DNA from: Oligoflexia bacterium
GTDB lineage: Bacteria > Bdellovibrionota > Bdellovibrionia > JABDDW01
Assembly: GCA_020847095.1 (NCBI GenBank)
Contig: JADLCR010000059.1
Span: 1 to 35,657 of the forward strand
DNA length: 35,657 bases
Direction of reading: 5' to 3'
Each line of letters starts with the position of its first letter. Position 1 is the stretch's first letter. This document shows, in pieces, positions 1 through 8,565 of the stretch. The translations under genes were made by a program, and so were the position numbers. The notes under the pieces are model-generated. The model was not told the origin of the DNA. It worked only from the letters and a program-made list of their open reading frames with translations, and ran no database searches.

Positions 1-41
1 CAAATTATTAAAATCACTGGATATTTTTGTAATGAGACCAA

Positions 42-64
42 AGCCCCCCGTTTTAAAGGGGGCT
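42..64 (-). terminator. Possible intrinsic terminator of tmRNA
   Basis: A GC-rich hairpin (stem AGCCCCC / GGGGGCT, loop of about nine A/T-rich bases) lies about 30 nt beyond the mature 3' end of the tmRNA, read on the minus strand. Only three T residues follow the stem, so it is weaker than the other terminators in the window. It may instead act as a barrier for 3' trimming. Confidence 0.45.
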
Positions 65-94
65 GGCTCATCTCAACTATAAGTGGGAGAAATT

Positions 95-447
95 TGGTGG
101 AGGCGCCGGGAGTTGAACCCGGGTCCGAAAGCCTTCGGTCGAGAGGCGGGCTACATGCTTAGTCGTTGTTTAAGTTAGCTACCTCATTTCCAGCGACAAA
201 CCTGAGACAGCCCTCATTCGGCTAAATTCGGCGTCGCCACCACCGAATGACAAGTGGCGAACCGCTCCGGATTAATGGCGCTGACTCCTCCCAAACCCGG
301 CCATCGGGAGGGCAGCGTTAGCGAGCGCTTAGGCTGCTAAAGCGTAATTGTCGTTGCCAATTACAAAGCGCCTGGTTTTTAACGAGGTCTAAGCTCCCCG
401 GCATGCTCCTCTGACGTCTATGCCCCCGTCGAAGCCAAAACGCCCCC
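95..447 (-). ncRNA. ssrA: tmRNA (transfer-messenger RNA)
   Basis: Ribosome-rescue RNA of the SmpB trans-translation system, about 353 nt. The 5' end reads GGGGGCGTTTTGGCTTCGAC on the minus strand. It pairs with the 3' acceptor strand CGCCTCC, followed by A-CCA, so CCA is encoded. The T-arm (GGGTTCAACTCCC) is clear. The tag frame lies at 329-358: GGC AAC GAC AAT TAC GCT TTA GCA GCC TAA. With the tRNA-charged alanine this gives the degradation tag (A)GNDNYALAA, ending in the typical protease signal YALAA. It is a standard one-piece tmRNA, not a permuted two-piece form. The primary transcript probably starts near 470, so a short leader is removed, presumably by RNase P. Confidence 0.97.
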
Positions 448-477
448 GAGGTTAAGATCGTTCAAAAGAAACAATTA

Positions 478-507
478 ATTATACTACGGAGTAAGGTCGT
501 AGGTCAA
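478..507 (-). promoter_or_regulatory. Sigma-70-type promoter of tmRNA
   Basis: On the minus strand, TTGACC (507-502) and a perfect TATAAT (483-478) are separated by 18 nt, and the mature tmRNA 5' end lies about 30 nt downstream. The -35 and spacer lie inside the 3' end of the neighbouring secreted-protein gene, whose stop codon is at 484-486. This is the closest match to consensus in the window, as expected for an abundant stable RNA. Confidence 0.8.
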
Positions 508-915
508 AGTGACTAGATTTCCGCTTTTGAGATAAACACGCACCAGCGAAATGGCGCAGACATCGGCCGACATTCCTTTGATAAATCGCCGAATAAACAT
601 TTTCTCTACTCTCCCCGAATCAATGAGGGCCTGTAAATTCTGAGCGGTGCGCTGATCGCCAAAGTCTTCTTGAATCGAACCTAAAATGACTTTGGCATTT
701 GATGAGTTAGCGTATTGACATCCTTGCGAGGAGCGAAGCTCTTGAGTCATTTGTGAAATGATTTTGGGGGGATCAAGCTCCGTAGGTGTGTAGCCCACAA
801 TTCGCGCATAGCCGTTCCCTAAGTGCGCCTCCTTGACCCAATCCGACGTTCCATAGGCAAGGCTTGTCACCATTCCCAAAAAGCTGACTAAAATTAGAAA
901 ACTTCTCCACCTCAT
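484..915 (-). CDS. Secreted protein of unknown function
   Basis: Unrecognised small exported protein of 143 residues from the ATG at 915. That start gives a compact signal peptide: MRWR, then a hydrophobic stretch ending VTSLAYG. A GTG at 933 would add six residues (MVWPRI) before it. Neither start has a clear ribosome-binding site. The mature part is mixed alpha/beta with two cysteines and no recognised catalytic motif. The gene lies directly upstream of tmRNA on the same strand, and its last codons contain the tmRNA promoter. Read-through could feed into tmRNA, but the strong promoter makes the two functionally separate. Function unknown. Confidence 0.7.
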   Translation of the reverse strand: MRWRSFLILVSFLGMVTSLAYGTSDWVKEAHLGNGYARIVGYTPTELDPPKIISQMTQELRSSQGCQYANSSNAKVILGSIQEDFGDQRTAQNLQALIDSGRVEKMFIRRFIKGMSADVCAISLVRVYLKSGNLVTLTYDLTP

Positions 916-961
916 AATACGAGGCCATACCACCCATTAATGCTTGGTGTCAAATTTGTGT

Positions 962-992
962 AAAAAAGAAAGGCTTTGAATCTTCAAAGCCT
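962..992 (-). terminator. Rho-independent terminator
   Basis: A perfect 10-bp inverted repeat (AGGCTTTGAA / TTCAAAGCCT, 971-992) is followed on the minus strand by TTTCTTTTTT. It lies 20 nt past the stop codon of the caspase-like secreted-protein gene and ends that transcript. Confidence 0.85.
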
Positions 993-1012
993 CTCTGGGT
1001 TTCTTTAAACTC

Positions 1013-2059
1013 TTAGTGCGTTAGACGACGAACAGAGATCGTGGTCCCCGGAAGCGTGACCGAAACTGGCAATTCTACGAACGGATTGATGGGTTCGCGA
1101 ACATTATGAAACACGCGCGTGGGCTTTGATACAAACCCTGGCTTGGTGCCGTTGAGAAGCATGAAGTCTTGATCAGCCACAACAGAAACAATCCATTGAT
1201 CACCTTGACGGTGCGCCACTCGAATTGGTCCTTTTTGTGCGATTTCTCTATCTTTGCGATTCACAGGATATACCGAGTTATCCCGCGCCAACTGATCGTC
1301 GCTGACATAGTCCCAAAATCCCATTCCTTCAGGCATCGACCAATCGCCAAGGCCGTACTTAATTGATGACTTCACCATGCTTTGACTGCCACCTAATAAT
1401 TGCCCGATGCCACGGGTGAAGGCCTCTCCCACAGGGCCCATTCCCACCACACAAGACAAAAAGTTCACATGAACATCGTCAGTGAGAATTTGCTTAAGCA
1501 TGGGATTTCGATTCGCAATCAACTGCCAATCCGCAAGTCCCGCAACACAGCCGTACTTAGCGGGTCTTTGAGAAACTCGGCGCATCTCGAGGATTTGCCC
1601 CTTAGAAATGGGCGTATAATATTGATCGTAACTTGATTTGTCTGGCGCATACACTGTAGATCGCCAACTCGCGCATTCCATTGATTGAAGTTCTTGCGCG
1701 TCGCGAGCGTGCCACATTCCCCCGGGCATTCCGTGAGCATGGACATTTAATACGCCAACTTTTAACTTTCGTTCTGAGGATACCTGAATCATGGCTCTAA
1801 AGAGCTCTTCCAGGTGGGCGAAAACGATTGTGACACTTCCGTTTTGGTTTTGATAAATTTGTGGAGTTTGATTTGTAGCTCCATCTGGAATCACATAAGG
1901 AAGCCAACTATGTCCTGGCAAGTGTGCATGCACCTTGGCATCCATGCGATGAAATTTGGCGACGCCCAATTCGGCGGCGTGAATCACAAGGCCTGGTTGT
2001 TGGGCTTGCGAAGAAACAGAAATCAGTAAAATGAATAGCGATAAAATATAAGAACGCAT
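1013..2059 (-). CDS. Secreted protein with caspase-like (clan CD) His/Cys motifs
   Basis: Exported protein of 348 residues with a clear signal peptide (MRSYILSLFILLISVSSQAQ). It has a hydrophobic strand ending in NVHAHGMPGG (about 105-114) and, about 90 residues later, a second strand ending in NFLSCVVGMG (about 199-208). A His-Gly pair and a later Cys, each after a hydrophobic beta strand, is the hallmark of caspase/gingipain/CHAT/C80-type cysteine peptidases and of DUF4347 domains. H109 and C203 would be the dyad. No family is matched with confidence, so peptidase activity is inference. The start is supported by GAGGGGG about 8 nt upstream. It is a single-gene unit with its own terminator. 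The many glycines after C203 could line a substrate pocket. Confidence 0.75.
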   Translation of the reverse strand: MRSYILSLFILLISVSSQAQQPGLVIHAAELGVAKFHRMDAKVHAHLPGHSWLPYVIPDGATNQTPQIYQNQNGSVTIVFAHLEELFRAMIQVSSERKLKVGVLNVHAHGMPGGMWHARDAQELQSMECASWRSTVYAPDKSSYDQYYTPISKGQILEMRRVSQRPAKYGCVAGLADWQLIANRNPMLKQILTDDVHVNFLSCVVGMGPVGEAFTRGIGQLLGGSQSMVKSSIKYGLGDWSMPEGMGFWDYVSDDQLARDNSVYPVNRKDREIAQKGPIRVAHRQGDQWIVSVVADQDFMLLNGTKPGFVSKPTRVFHNVREPINPFVELPVSVTLPGTTISVRRLTH

Positions 2060-2146
2060 TTATTACCCCCTCAATTAAAACTTGGGCTCTTGTATCGGGT
2101 CTCCCCTGCCTTGGCAAGCCCTCTGAGAAGGATTTTCGTCAAGTTC

Positions 2147-2174
2147 TAGACATTTTTGTTGGGTCGCATATAAG
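2147..2174 (+). promoter_or_regulatory. Candidate promoter of gmhA-P450 operon
   Basis: TAGACA (2147-2152) and TATAAG (2169-2174) are separated by 16 nt, each one base off consensus. The predicted start of transcription would be near 2181, only a couple of bases before the gmhA ATG at 2183, which has no Shine-Dalgarno sequence. This suggests a nearly leaderless message. Confidence 0.4.
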
Positions 2175-2182
2175 ATGCTCCC

Positions 2183-2773
2183 ATGGATAGCCGACAAGTT
2201 TGGACGAAAAGTTTTAAAGAAGCACAAGAGACTTTGACGCGATTTATCGAAAGTCCCTCAACCCTTCAAAGCCTTGATAAGATAGCCGATATTTTAAGTG
2301 AGACGCTCAAAGCCGGTGGAAAAATATTTACTTGCGGAAACGGTGGGTCACACTGCGACGCCATGCACTTTGCAGAAGAGTTGACTGGGCGGTACAGAAA
2401 AGACCGAAAACCCCTTGGGGCCTTGGCGCTCGGTGATGCCAGCCATCTGACTTGCGTTGGCAATGATTACGGATTCGAACAGGTTTTTAGTCGACAGCTA
2501 GAAGGCCTTGGCAGGAAGGGCGACGTTTTGCTTGCGCTTTCCACCAGCGGAAATTCAAAAAATCAAATCAACGCCCTTCGGACGGCGAAACAATTGGGCA
2601 TTAAAACCATCGCGCTTCTGGGTCGCGACGGTGGGCTTCTTAAAAATGAGGCCGATTGCTTTGTCATTGTTCCGGCTCAAACAAGTGATCGCATTCAAGA
2701 AGTGCACATCAAGATTATTCATACGGTAATCGAAATTATTGAACGTCGCCTATTTCCAGAACTTTACACATGA
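2183..2773 (+). CDS. gmhA: Phosphoheptose isomerase (sedoheptulose 7-phosphate isomerase)
   Basis: Cytoplasmic enzyme that converts sedoheptulose 7-phosphate to D-glycero-D-manno-heptose 7-phosphate, the first step of the ADP-heptose pathway for the LPS inner core. At 196 residues it has the usual length for the family. It is one SIS domain with CGNGGSHCDAMHFAEE (51-66), GNDYGF (93-98), the phosphate loop STSGNS (120-125) and DRIQEVH (169-175). Q172 and H180 match the catalytic Gln and His of the E. coli enzyme. No ribosome-binding site precedes the ATG. Its stop overlaps the start of the P450 gene in ATGA, so the two are translationally coupled. Other heptose genes are not in the window. Confidence 0.95.
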   Translation: MDSRQVWTKSFKEAQETLTRFIESPSTLQSLDKIADILSETLKAGGKIFTCGNGGSHCDAMHFAEELTGRYRKDRKPLGALALGDASHLTCVGNDYGFEQVFSRQLEGLGRKGDVLLALSTSGNSKNQINALRTAKQLGIKTIALLGRDGGLLKNEADCFVIVPAQTSDRIQEVHIKIIHTVIEIIERRLFPELYT

Positions 2774-4131
2774 ACAAAAGCAGTACCAAAAATCAGCCGC
2801 CTTCACCTAAGAGCCGTTGGTTTTTGGAACACGCCATTGCCTACAGCAAAGATCCGGTATCGTTTTTAGAGCGCGTTACACGCGAATGTGGGGATATCGG
2901 CCTCATTCCATTTCCCGGTTATAGGCTGTATGTGATCAATCACCCTGATTTGATTGAACAGGTTTTGAAAATACAACAGTCAAAATTCAAGAAGGACATT
3001 TACACGAAACTCACTTCCATCGTTCTGGGTGCGGGTTTACTGGGCAGTGACGGAGAGTTTTGGCGCAAGCAGCGCCGCCTCGTTCAACCAGCCTTTCACC
3101 ATCATCGCACAAACAACTATGGCAAAATATTTGTCCAATACACCCATCAAATGATGGCGAAGTGGAATGGCCGCACCGAAATCACGCTCCTTCACGAAAT
3201 GACCGAACTCACACTTAAAATTGTAGCTAAAACTTTGTTCAATTCGGACATTGAAACCCACATCAAAACAATTGAAGAGTGTGTCGAAGCCATGATGGAC
3301 TACTTCTTAAACGTCCTTAACTTGGCGTTCAAATTACCTTTGTGGGTCCCCACTCCGGACAACCTTAAAGTTCGAAAACATAAGAAAGCCACCGACAACA
3401 TCATCTTTGAAATTATTCGGCAGCGCCGCGCCTCAAATGAAGATCCAGGCGATCTGCTATCAATGCTCTTAAATGCCCAAGATGCCGACGACGGAACGCA
3501 GATGTCGGATCAGCAAATTCGAGACGAGGTCATTACCCTATTTATGGCTGGGCACGAAACGACGGCTCTTGCCCTATCGTTTACCATTCATTTGTTATCC
3601 ACAAATCCCCACACCATGATGAAGGTTCGCGAAGAACTTAAACGAGTGCTCAACGGGAAAGACCCCGAATTGGCAGACCTAGCAAGGCTTACTTATTTGC
3701 GGCAAGTGATCATGGAATCAATGCGGCTTTACCCACCGGCGTGGTCAATGGGGCGCGAAGCTACTGAAGAAATCAAGTTGAGAGATTACGTCATCCCAAA
3801 GGGAAGCCAAATTGGAATTGTCCAATGGGCTATGCATCGCGATGCTCGATATTTTGACGAGCCCCTAGAGTTTAAACCCGAAAGGTGGGAGGGTGAATTT
3901 GCCAAAACAATTCCACCTTTCGCCTACTTTCCTTTTGGTGGCGGCCCAAGAATCTGCATAGGCAAAGAATTCGCCATGATGGAGATTACAATGGTCCTCG
4001 CCACCTTGCTTCAGCACTTCGAGATTCAAGTTTACGGGCCTCAAAAGCTCGAGGTAGTGGGTTCCGTCACTCTCAGGCCTAAGCACTCGATTAGAGCCAG
4101 GATTAGCCCTCTGAACCTGTCTAAATTTTAG
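2770..4131 (+). CDS. Cytochrome P450
   Basis: Heme-thiolate monooxygenase of 453 residues, probably soluble because there is no N-terminal anchor. All family signatures are present: the C-helix WRKQRR (98-103), the I-helix oxygen-activation motif AGHETT (260-265), the K-helix ExxR (E316-R319), PERW (370-373), and the heme loop FPFGGGPRICIG with the axial ligand C396. The sequence resembles the bacterial P450s that look like eukaryotic CYP4/CYP102 heme domains. No fused reductase or adjacent ferredoxin is present, so redox partners must come from elsewhere. The start overlaps the gmhA stop by 4 nt. The substrate is unknown. The coupling to gmhA could mean a role in envelope lipid chemistry or be chance. 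Confidence 0.93.
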   Translation: MNKSSTKNQPPSPKSRWFLEHAIAYSKDPVSFLERVTRECGDIGLIPFPGYRLYVINHPDLIEQVLKIQQSKFKKDIYTKLTSIVLGAGLLGSDGEFWRKQRRLVQPAFHHHRTNNYGKIFVQYTHQMMAKWNGRTEITLLHEMTELTLKIVAKTLFNSDIETHIKTIEECVEAMMDYFLNVLNLAFKLPLWVPTPDNLKVRKHKKATDNIIFEIIRQRRASNEDPGDLLSMLLNAQDADDGTQMSDQQIRDEVITLFMAGHETTALALSFTIHLLSTNPHTMMKVREELKRVLNGKDPELADLARLTYLRQVIMESMRLYPPAWSMGREATEEIKLRDYVIPKGSQIGIVQWAMHRDARYFDEPLEFKPERWEGEFAKTIPPFAYFPFGGGPRICIGKEFAMMEITMVLATLLQHFEIQVYGPQKLEVVGSVTLRPKHSIRARISPLNLSKF

Positions 4132-4191
4132 ACAATACTTTTGTCTTGTTGGTCTTTAGTCGCGCCCATAAAGGTCCGATAAGATTGTTGT

Positions 4192-4722
4192 ATGCGGCAG
4201 ACATCACAAATCTTGATTCTTACTTTAATGGCTCTTGTGTTTGTCCGTTGCTCCTCGGCTCCTGTAGATGAATTTTCTGAGATCAAAGCCAACATGACCA
4301 AAGACGAAGTCATCGAAGCCATTGGTAGTCCCAAGCGGGTTGAACGCATCGATGGCAAAGAAAAATGGGCTTATCGCTATTGGACAGGTGATGACAATAA
4401 CCTCGAGGTACTTAAACACGTCACGTTCTACAATGGAAAAGTTATTGAGTTCGGCGATGACACAGAAGAAGCTCAAAGACTAGACGAAATGAAGAAAACG
4501 GACGACGGCAAAAAAGAGCGCCGCAGACTTCGCTCAGAAGAAGTCAAAAAGCGGGCCGCTCAAGAAGCAAAAGCCGAACAAGAGGTTCGCGCGACCAAAA
4601 ATGTAATTCCCGCTGGCCAACCCGGAAGCATTGAAGATGAGCTCGAAAAAGCCGCTCGAAAACGACCAGTCGAATACAAAGAAATCCGAGGAACAAGTCA
4701 AGAAATCGAATCTGCTGAATAA
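4192..4722 (+). CDS. BamE/SmpA-like lipoprotein
   Basis: Probable lipoprotein of 176 residues. The N-terminus is a short hydrophobic signal (MRQTSQILILTLMALVFVRC) with the candidate lipidated Cys at position 20. The residue before the Cys is Arg, which is unusual for a lipobox. Residues 28-85 (IKANMTKDEVIEAIGSPKRV, then KWAYRYW and HVTFYNGKV) match the SmpA/OmlA/BamE fold, in which a helical pair precedes a small beta sheet. The C-terminal 90 residues are highly charged, low complexity and probably helical, and BamE itself lacks such a tail. It may be an accessory factor of outer-membrane assembly. It ends exactly where the opposing gene ends, with no spacer. Confidence 0.72.
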   Translation: MRQTSQILILTLMALVFVRCSSAPVDEFSEIKANMTKDEVIEAIGSPKRVERIDGKEKWAYRYWTGDDNNLEVLKHVTFYNGKVIEFGDDTEEAQRLDEMKKTDDGKKERRRLRSEEVKKRAAQEAKAEQEVRATKNVIPAGQPGSIEDELEKAARKRPVEYKEIRGTSQEIESAE

Positions 4723-5901
4723 TTAATGGGGGCTTTGTTCTGCTGTTGGCGGAGCAATGGCTTTCGTTGGTTCTTCTTTTGGAAATTGTTCATCAACCTT
4801 TTTCTTGAGTCGACTCAGCTGACCTTCAAGGCCGGCTTCTTTTTCTAACTCTTCAAGAGATTTTAACTTCATGTGGCGATACTGTCGCTTAGTTTTGTCT
4901 CCCTTTTCGGGATGCTGAAACATCATATGTTCACGTTCGAAACGATAATCTTTAAACATACGGGACATGTCTTTGTACTTTTGCAAAATCTCCTTTAAAA
5001 CTTTCTCTTTTGCCTCTGGCTCAACAGTATGATTCTTTTTAGCCACAAGAGCTTGAATTTCTTCTTGCGCCGTTCGGATTTTACTTTGATAGCCCTTCAT
5101 GTTGGCTTCGTGCCGTCCCCATTCGCTCGCTTGGGTCATCGTTGAACAGATCAAAAACAATATCATCGCCAGGCCCTTGATCAATTGATGCGATCGCCAC
5201 TTGATATCTAAAGGTAGTCTCTTTAAGTGTGAAACGAGCACGGACGCCTTCACAGGGTTTATGGGTCCTAAAATAACTTTTCCGTCTTTAATATTCGAAG
5301 TCACCATTGAGGGGTCCAGTCCCAAGCGACGATCTTCGAGAATATCCAAAAACTCCTGCCTCAGCTCGATCGTATCAATTCCACCAACGGAAATTTCATA
5401 CATCAAACCACCTTGAGAGGTTGGCTCTAACGGAGCATTGCCAAATTGAGAGAGCTCCTGAAGGTTAGGATCTTTATCAATCGGGTGGGTTGGTAAATCA
5501 GGGGCTGAGTCCTTAACCGATTTAACAAAAGTCTTAATCGCCGACTTTGTCCCCGTAGGTTCTGGGGGAGCTTCCTGTAAAATGGCCACCTCTGGAATTT
5601 GCGGGACTTCTGGTAACGGAGTGTCTTCGGTCTTTCCCAGAGCTGGCTTGGGATTTGTCGTTTGAGCAACGTGGTGGGTGGCTCCACCGAAATCTGCCAT
5701 CTGAGTACCAACCGGCGCCATTTGAGTTCCACCCTCACCGGGCTGAAACATTCGAGTTGCCTGGGGAGCTTGGGTGTTTCCGCCATCAGCTTCGGCGCCA
5801 AGTAGGATGATATTTCCACATGTTGAGCAAGTCACCATTCCAAAACCAGCCCCGCCATCAACCGTCGAACCGCATTGAGGGCAAGACACTTTGGTGATCA
5901 T
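4723..5901 (-). CDS. Zinc-ribbon / transmembrane / coiled-coil protein
   Basis: Membrane protein of 392 residues. Domains in order: an N-terminal zinc ribbon (CPQC at 7-10 and CSTC at 25-28); a disordered Pro/Thr/Gln-rich linker (about 35-165) with two TQMA repeats; a small folded domain (about 166-235, starting [10 protein letters not shown]); one hydrophobic segment (about 240-257, [16 protein letters not shown]); and a long charged coiled coil (about 262-380). The hydrophobic segment looks like a signal peptide, so the coiled coil is probably periplasmic and the zinc ribbon cytoplasmic. Zinc-ribbon plus proline-rich plus TM proteins are known in myxobacterial motility and signalling (for example GltJ-like). 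The ATG overlaps the secA stop by 4 nt, so translation is coupled. Function unknown. Confidence 0.8.
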   Translation of the reverse strand: MITKVSCPQCGSTVDGGAGFGMVTCSTCGNIILLGAEADGGNTQAPQATRMFQPGEGGTQMAPVGTQMADFGGATHHVAQTTNPKPALGKTEDTPLPEVPQIPEVAILQEAPPEPTGTKSAIKTFVKSVKDSAPDLPTHPIDKDPNLQELSQFGNAPLEPTSQGGLMYEISVGGIDTIELRQEFLDILEDRRLGLDPSMVTSNIKDGKVILGPINPVKASVLVSHLKRLPLDIKWRSHQLIKGLAMILFLICSTMTQASEWGRHEANMKGYQSKIRTAQEEIQALVAKKNHTVEPEAKEKVLKEILQKYKDMSRMFKDYRFEREHMMFQHPEKGDKTKRQYRHMKLKSLEELEKEAGLEGQLSRLKKKVDEQFPKEEPTKAIAPPTAEQSPH

Positions 5902-8540
5902 GCTTCATCAGCTCCATGACATTTCTTGTACTTCTTACCGCTACCGCATGGGCATGGATCATTGCGGCCAACTTTTTGCTGAGTTCGCGTTACTGTTTTG
6001 GGCGTTTCAGACTCCTCACCCCGAGAGAAAATCAATTTTTGTTGCTTAGGCGCTTCAGCGACTTCCATTTGGCGCACTTGTTCTTCACTGGCCACTTGAA
6101 TTTTCATCAAATGTTCAATGGTCTCGGTCTTAATCGAATAATCCATTTGAGAATAAAGATTGAATGCCTCTTTTTTGTATTCAACTAGTGGGTCTTTTTG
6201 CCCATAGGCGCGCAAATTAATTCCTTCTTTCAAATGATCCATTGAAAGCAAATGATCCTTCCATCGAGCATCAATAGCCATGAGGAGAAGATCTTTTTGA
6301 AGTCTCGTGAATATGTCAGGGCCCAACTCTTGTTTTCGCCGATCATAAACTTCCAACGGGGCTTTCTTGATCGCCGCTTGCAACTTTTCGTTTGATAGTG
6401 AATTGGGATCAAGCCCATTGGTAAACCCAAGCTTGACTCCAAATTTTTGAGACAAAAACTGGTTTAAACCCTCTAAATCCCACTCGCCGGCCTTGACCTG
6501 TTTGCCTGTAAAAATCTCGCAAGCTTCTTCAGCCAACTCGTTGATCATTTCCTTAACAATTTCTTCGATGTGATCACCTTCAAGGGCCTGCCGCCTGAGT
6601 CCGTAAATGGCTTCACGCTGAACATTCATCACGTCGTCGTATTCTAACAAGTGCTTTCGAATGTCGAAGTTGTGTCCTTCAACCTTGCGCTGAGCTCCTT
6701 CGACAGCTCTTGTGACCATTCCAGATTCAATGGCTTCATCTTCGGGAATGTTCATCATGTTCATAATTTTTTGAATGCGTTCGCCATTGAAGATCCGCAT
6801 GAGATTGTCTTCCAGCGAAAGATAAAATCGCGTTGACCCTGGGTCACCCTGCCGGCCCGCTCGCCCTCTCAGTTGGTTGTCAATACGGCGACTTTCGTGG
6901 CGCTCAGTTCCGATGATATGAAGGCCTCCTAGGGCCACAACTTCATCGTGCTCTGCTTTGCACAACTCCTTGTACCGTGCCATAGCGAGTTCCAGCTTTT
7001 CCGGATCATCGCCAGCTTCGTTCCGAGCCAAAAACTCAGGATTACCACCAAGCATAATATCCGTACCCCGGCCCGCCATATTGGTGGCAATAGTAACGGC
7101 ACCTTTTCTTCCGGCTTGCGCCACTATTTCTGCCTCTCGCTCGTGATGTTTGGCGTTTAAGACCGTGTGCTTAAGTCCCGATCTTTTCAAGAGTGTTGAT
7201 AAGAGTTCAGATTTTTCAATACTGACTGTTCCCACCAAGACTGGTTGACCTTTTTCATGACGATCTTTGATGTCTTTAATGAGCGCTTCGTACTTTCCCT
7301 TTTCAGTTTTATAAATGAGGTCGTCCATGTCTTTTCTAACCATGGGCCGATTGGTGGGAATAACAACCACGTCGAGATTGTAGATCTTTTTGAACTCGGC
7401 GGCCTCAGTGTCGGCGGTACCAGTCATTCCGGCAAGTTTCTTATACATACGGAAATAGTTTTGAAATGTGACCGTTGCTAAAGTCTGGTTTTCATTGGCC
7501 ACCTTGACCGCTTCTTTAGCCTCAATGGCTTGATGAAGCCCGTCGCTCCATCGGCGGCCGGGCATCAGTCGCCCGGTAAATTCGTCAACAATAATGACCT
7601 GTCCGTCTTTGACCATATAATCAACATCGCGCTTATAGAGATGGTGGGCTTTAAGTCCCTGATAAACGTGATGCAAAAGTTCAATGTGCTGAGGGTCGTA
7701 AAGATTCTCAATTCCCAACAACTTTTCAACTTCATGATTCCCGTCGTCAGTCAAAGAGGCGGTTTTTGATTTTTCTTCAATTTTGAAATGAATGTCGGGT
7801 CGAAGCTTGGGGATAATTCCGTTAACAACATAATATTTATCGGTACTTTCTTCTGAAGGTCCCGAAATAATCAACGGCGTTCGCGCTTCATCAACAAGGA
7901 TCGAGTCCACTTCGTCGACAATGGCGAAACCGTGCCCGCGTTGGACATAATAAGCCAAATCGGGCTTCATGTTATCGCGAAGGTAATCAAATCCAAATTC
8001 GTTGTTTGTGCCATAAGTAATATCTGAGCCATATGCTTCTTTTCGCTGCTGATCCGTAAGATCGTGCACGATGGTTCCGACACTTAGGCCTAACCACTTG
8101 TAGAGTCGACCCATCCACTCCGAGTCACGTTTTGCGAGGTAGTCGTTAACGGTGACAACATGGACTCCTTCACCTGAAAGTGCATTGAGATAGGTTGGCA
8201 AAGTAGCGACTAAAGTCTTTCCTTCACCCGTTTTCATTTCAGAAATATTGCCGCCATGAAGAACCATGCCGCCAATCAACTGAACGTCAAAGTGGCGCAT
8301 TCCCAATACGCGCTTGCCGGCTTCGCGACATACCGCAAACGCTTCTGGCAAAATTTCGTCAAGGCTCTGCCCGTTTGCGATGCGATTTTTGAACTCGCTC
8401 GTTTTGGCTTGGAGCTGAGCATCACTCAGCTTTGATATTTCTGGCTCAAGTTGATTGATACGCCCCACGCGCGGGTACAATCCCTTAAGAACGCGCTCGT
8501 TTCTGGTACCAAAAACCTTTTTTAATATTCCCTGAAGCAT
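5898..8540 (-). CDS. secA: Preprotein translocase ATPase SecA
   Basis: Motor ATPase of the Sec pathway that pushes unfolded preproteins through SecYEG, 880 residues, the usual length. The Walker A region is MKTGEGKTL (102-110) and Walker B is VDEVDS (208-213). [14 protein letters not shown] is the DEAD-helicase region, followed by the preprotein cross-linking domain, the second nucleotide fold ([22 protein letters not shown]) and the helical scaffold. A C-terminal SEC-C zinc motif ([13 protein letters not shown]) binds SecB and phospholipid. It sits fourth in a five-gene operon, 25 nt after trmL and overlapping the zinc-ribbon gene by 4 nt. Confidence 0.98.
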   Translation of the reverse strand: MLQGILKKVFGTRNERVLKGLYPRVGRINQLEPEISKLSDAQLQAKTSEFKNRIANGQSLDEILPEAFAVCREAGKRVLGMRHFDVQLIGGMVLHGGNISEMKTGEGKTLVATLPTYLNALSGEGVHVVTVNDYLAKRDSEWMGRLYKWLGLSVGTIVHDLTDQQRKEAYGSDITYGTNNEFGFDYLRDNMKPDLAYYVQRGHGFAIVDEVDSILVDEARTPLIISGPSEESTDKYYVVNGIIPKLRPDIHFKIEEKSKTASLTDDGNHEVEKLLGIENLYDPQHIELLHHVYQGLKAHHLYKRDVDYMVKDGQVIIVDEFTGRLMPGRRWSDGLHQAIEAKEAVKVANENQTLATVTFQNYFRMYKKLAGMTGTADTEAAEFKKIYNLDVVVIPTNRPMVRKDMDDLIYKTEKGKYEALIKDIKDRHEKGQPVLVGTVSIEKSELLSTLLKRSGLKHTVLNAKHHEREAEIVAQAGRKGAVTIATNMAGRGTDIMLGGNPEFLARNEAGDDPEKLELAMARYKELCKAEHDEVVALGGLHIIGTERHESRRIDNQLRGRAGRQGDPGSTRFYLSLEDNLMRIFNGERIQKIMNMMNIPEDEAIESGMVTRAVEGAQRKVEGHNFDIRKHLLEYDDVMNVQREAIYGLRRQALEGDHIEEIVKEMINELAEEACEIFTGKQVKAGEWDLEGLNQFLSQKFGVKLGFTNGLDPNSLSNEKLQAAIKKAPLEVYDRRKQELGPDIFTRLQKDLLLMAIDARWKDHLLSMDHLKEGINLRAYGQKDPLVEYKKEAFNLYSQMDYSIKTETIEHLMKIQVASEEQVRQMEVAEAPKQQKLIFSRGEESETPKTVTRTQQKVGRNDPCPCGSGKKYKKCHGADEA

Positions 8541-8565
8541 GGGCTGAGTTTACTGCGAATAATTC

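Noticed and set aside
4132-4155. Small hairpin AGACAA/TTGTCT after the P450 gene
   Set aside because: The stem is A/T-rich, only 6 bp, and no T-run follows, so it is not supported as a terminator.
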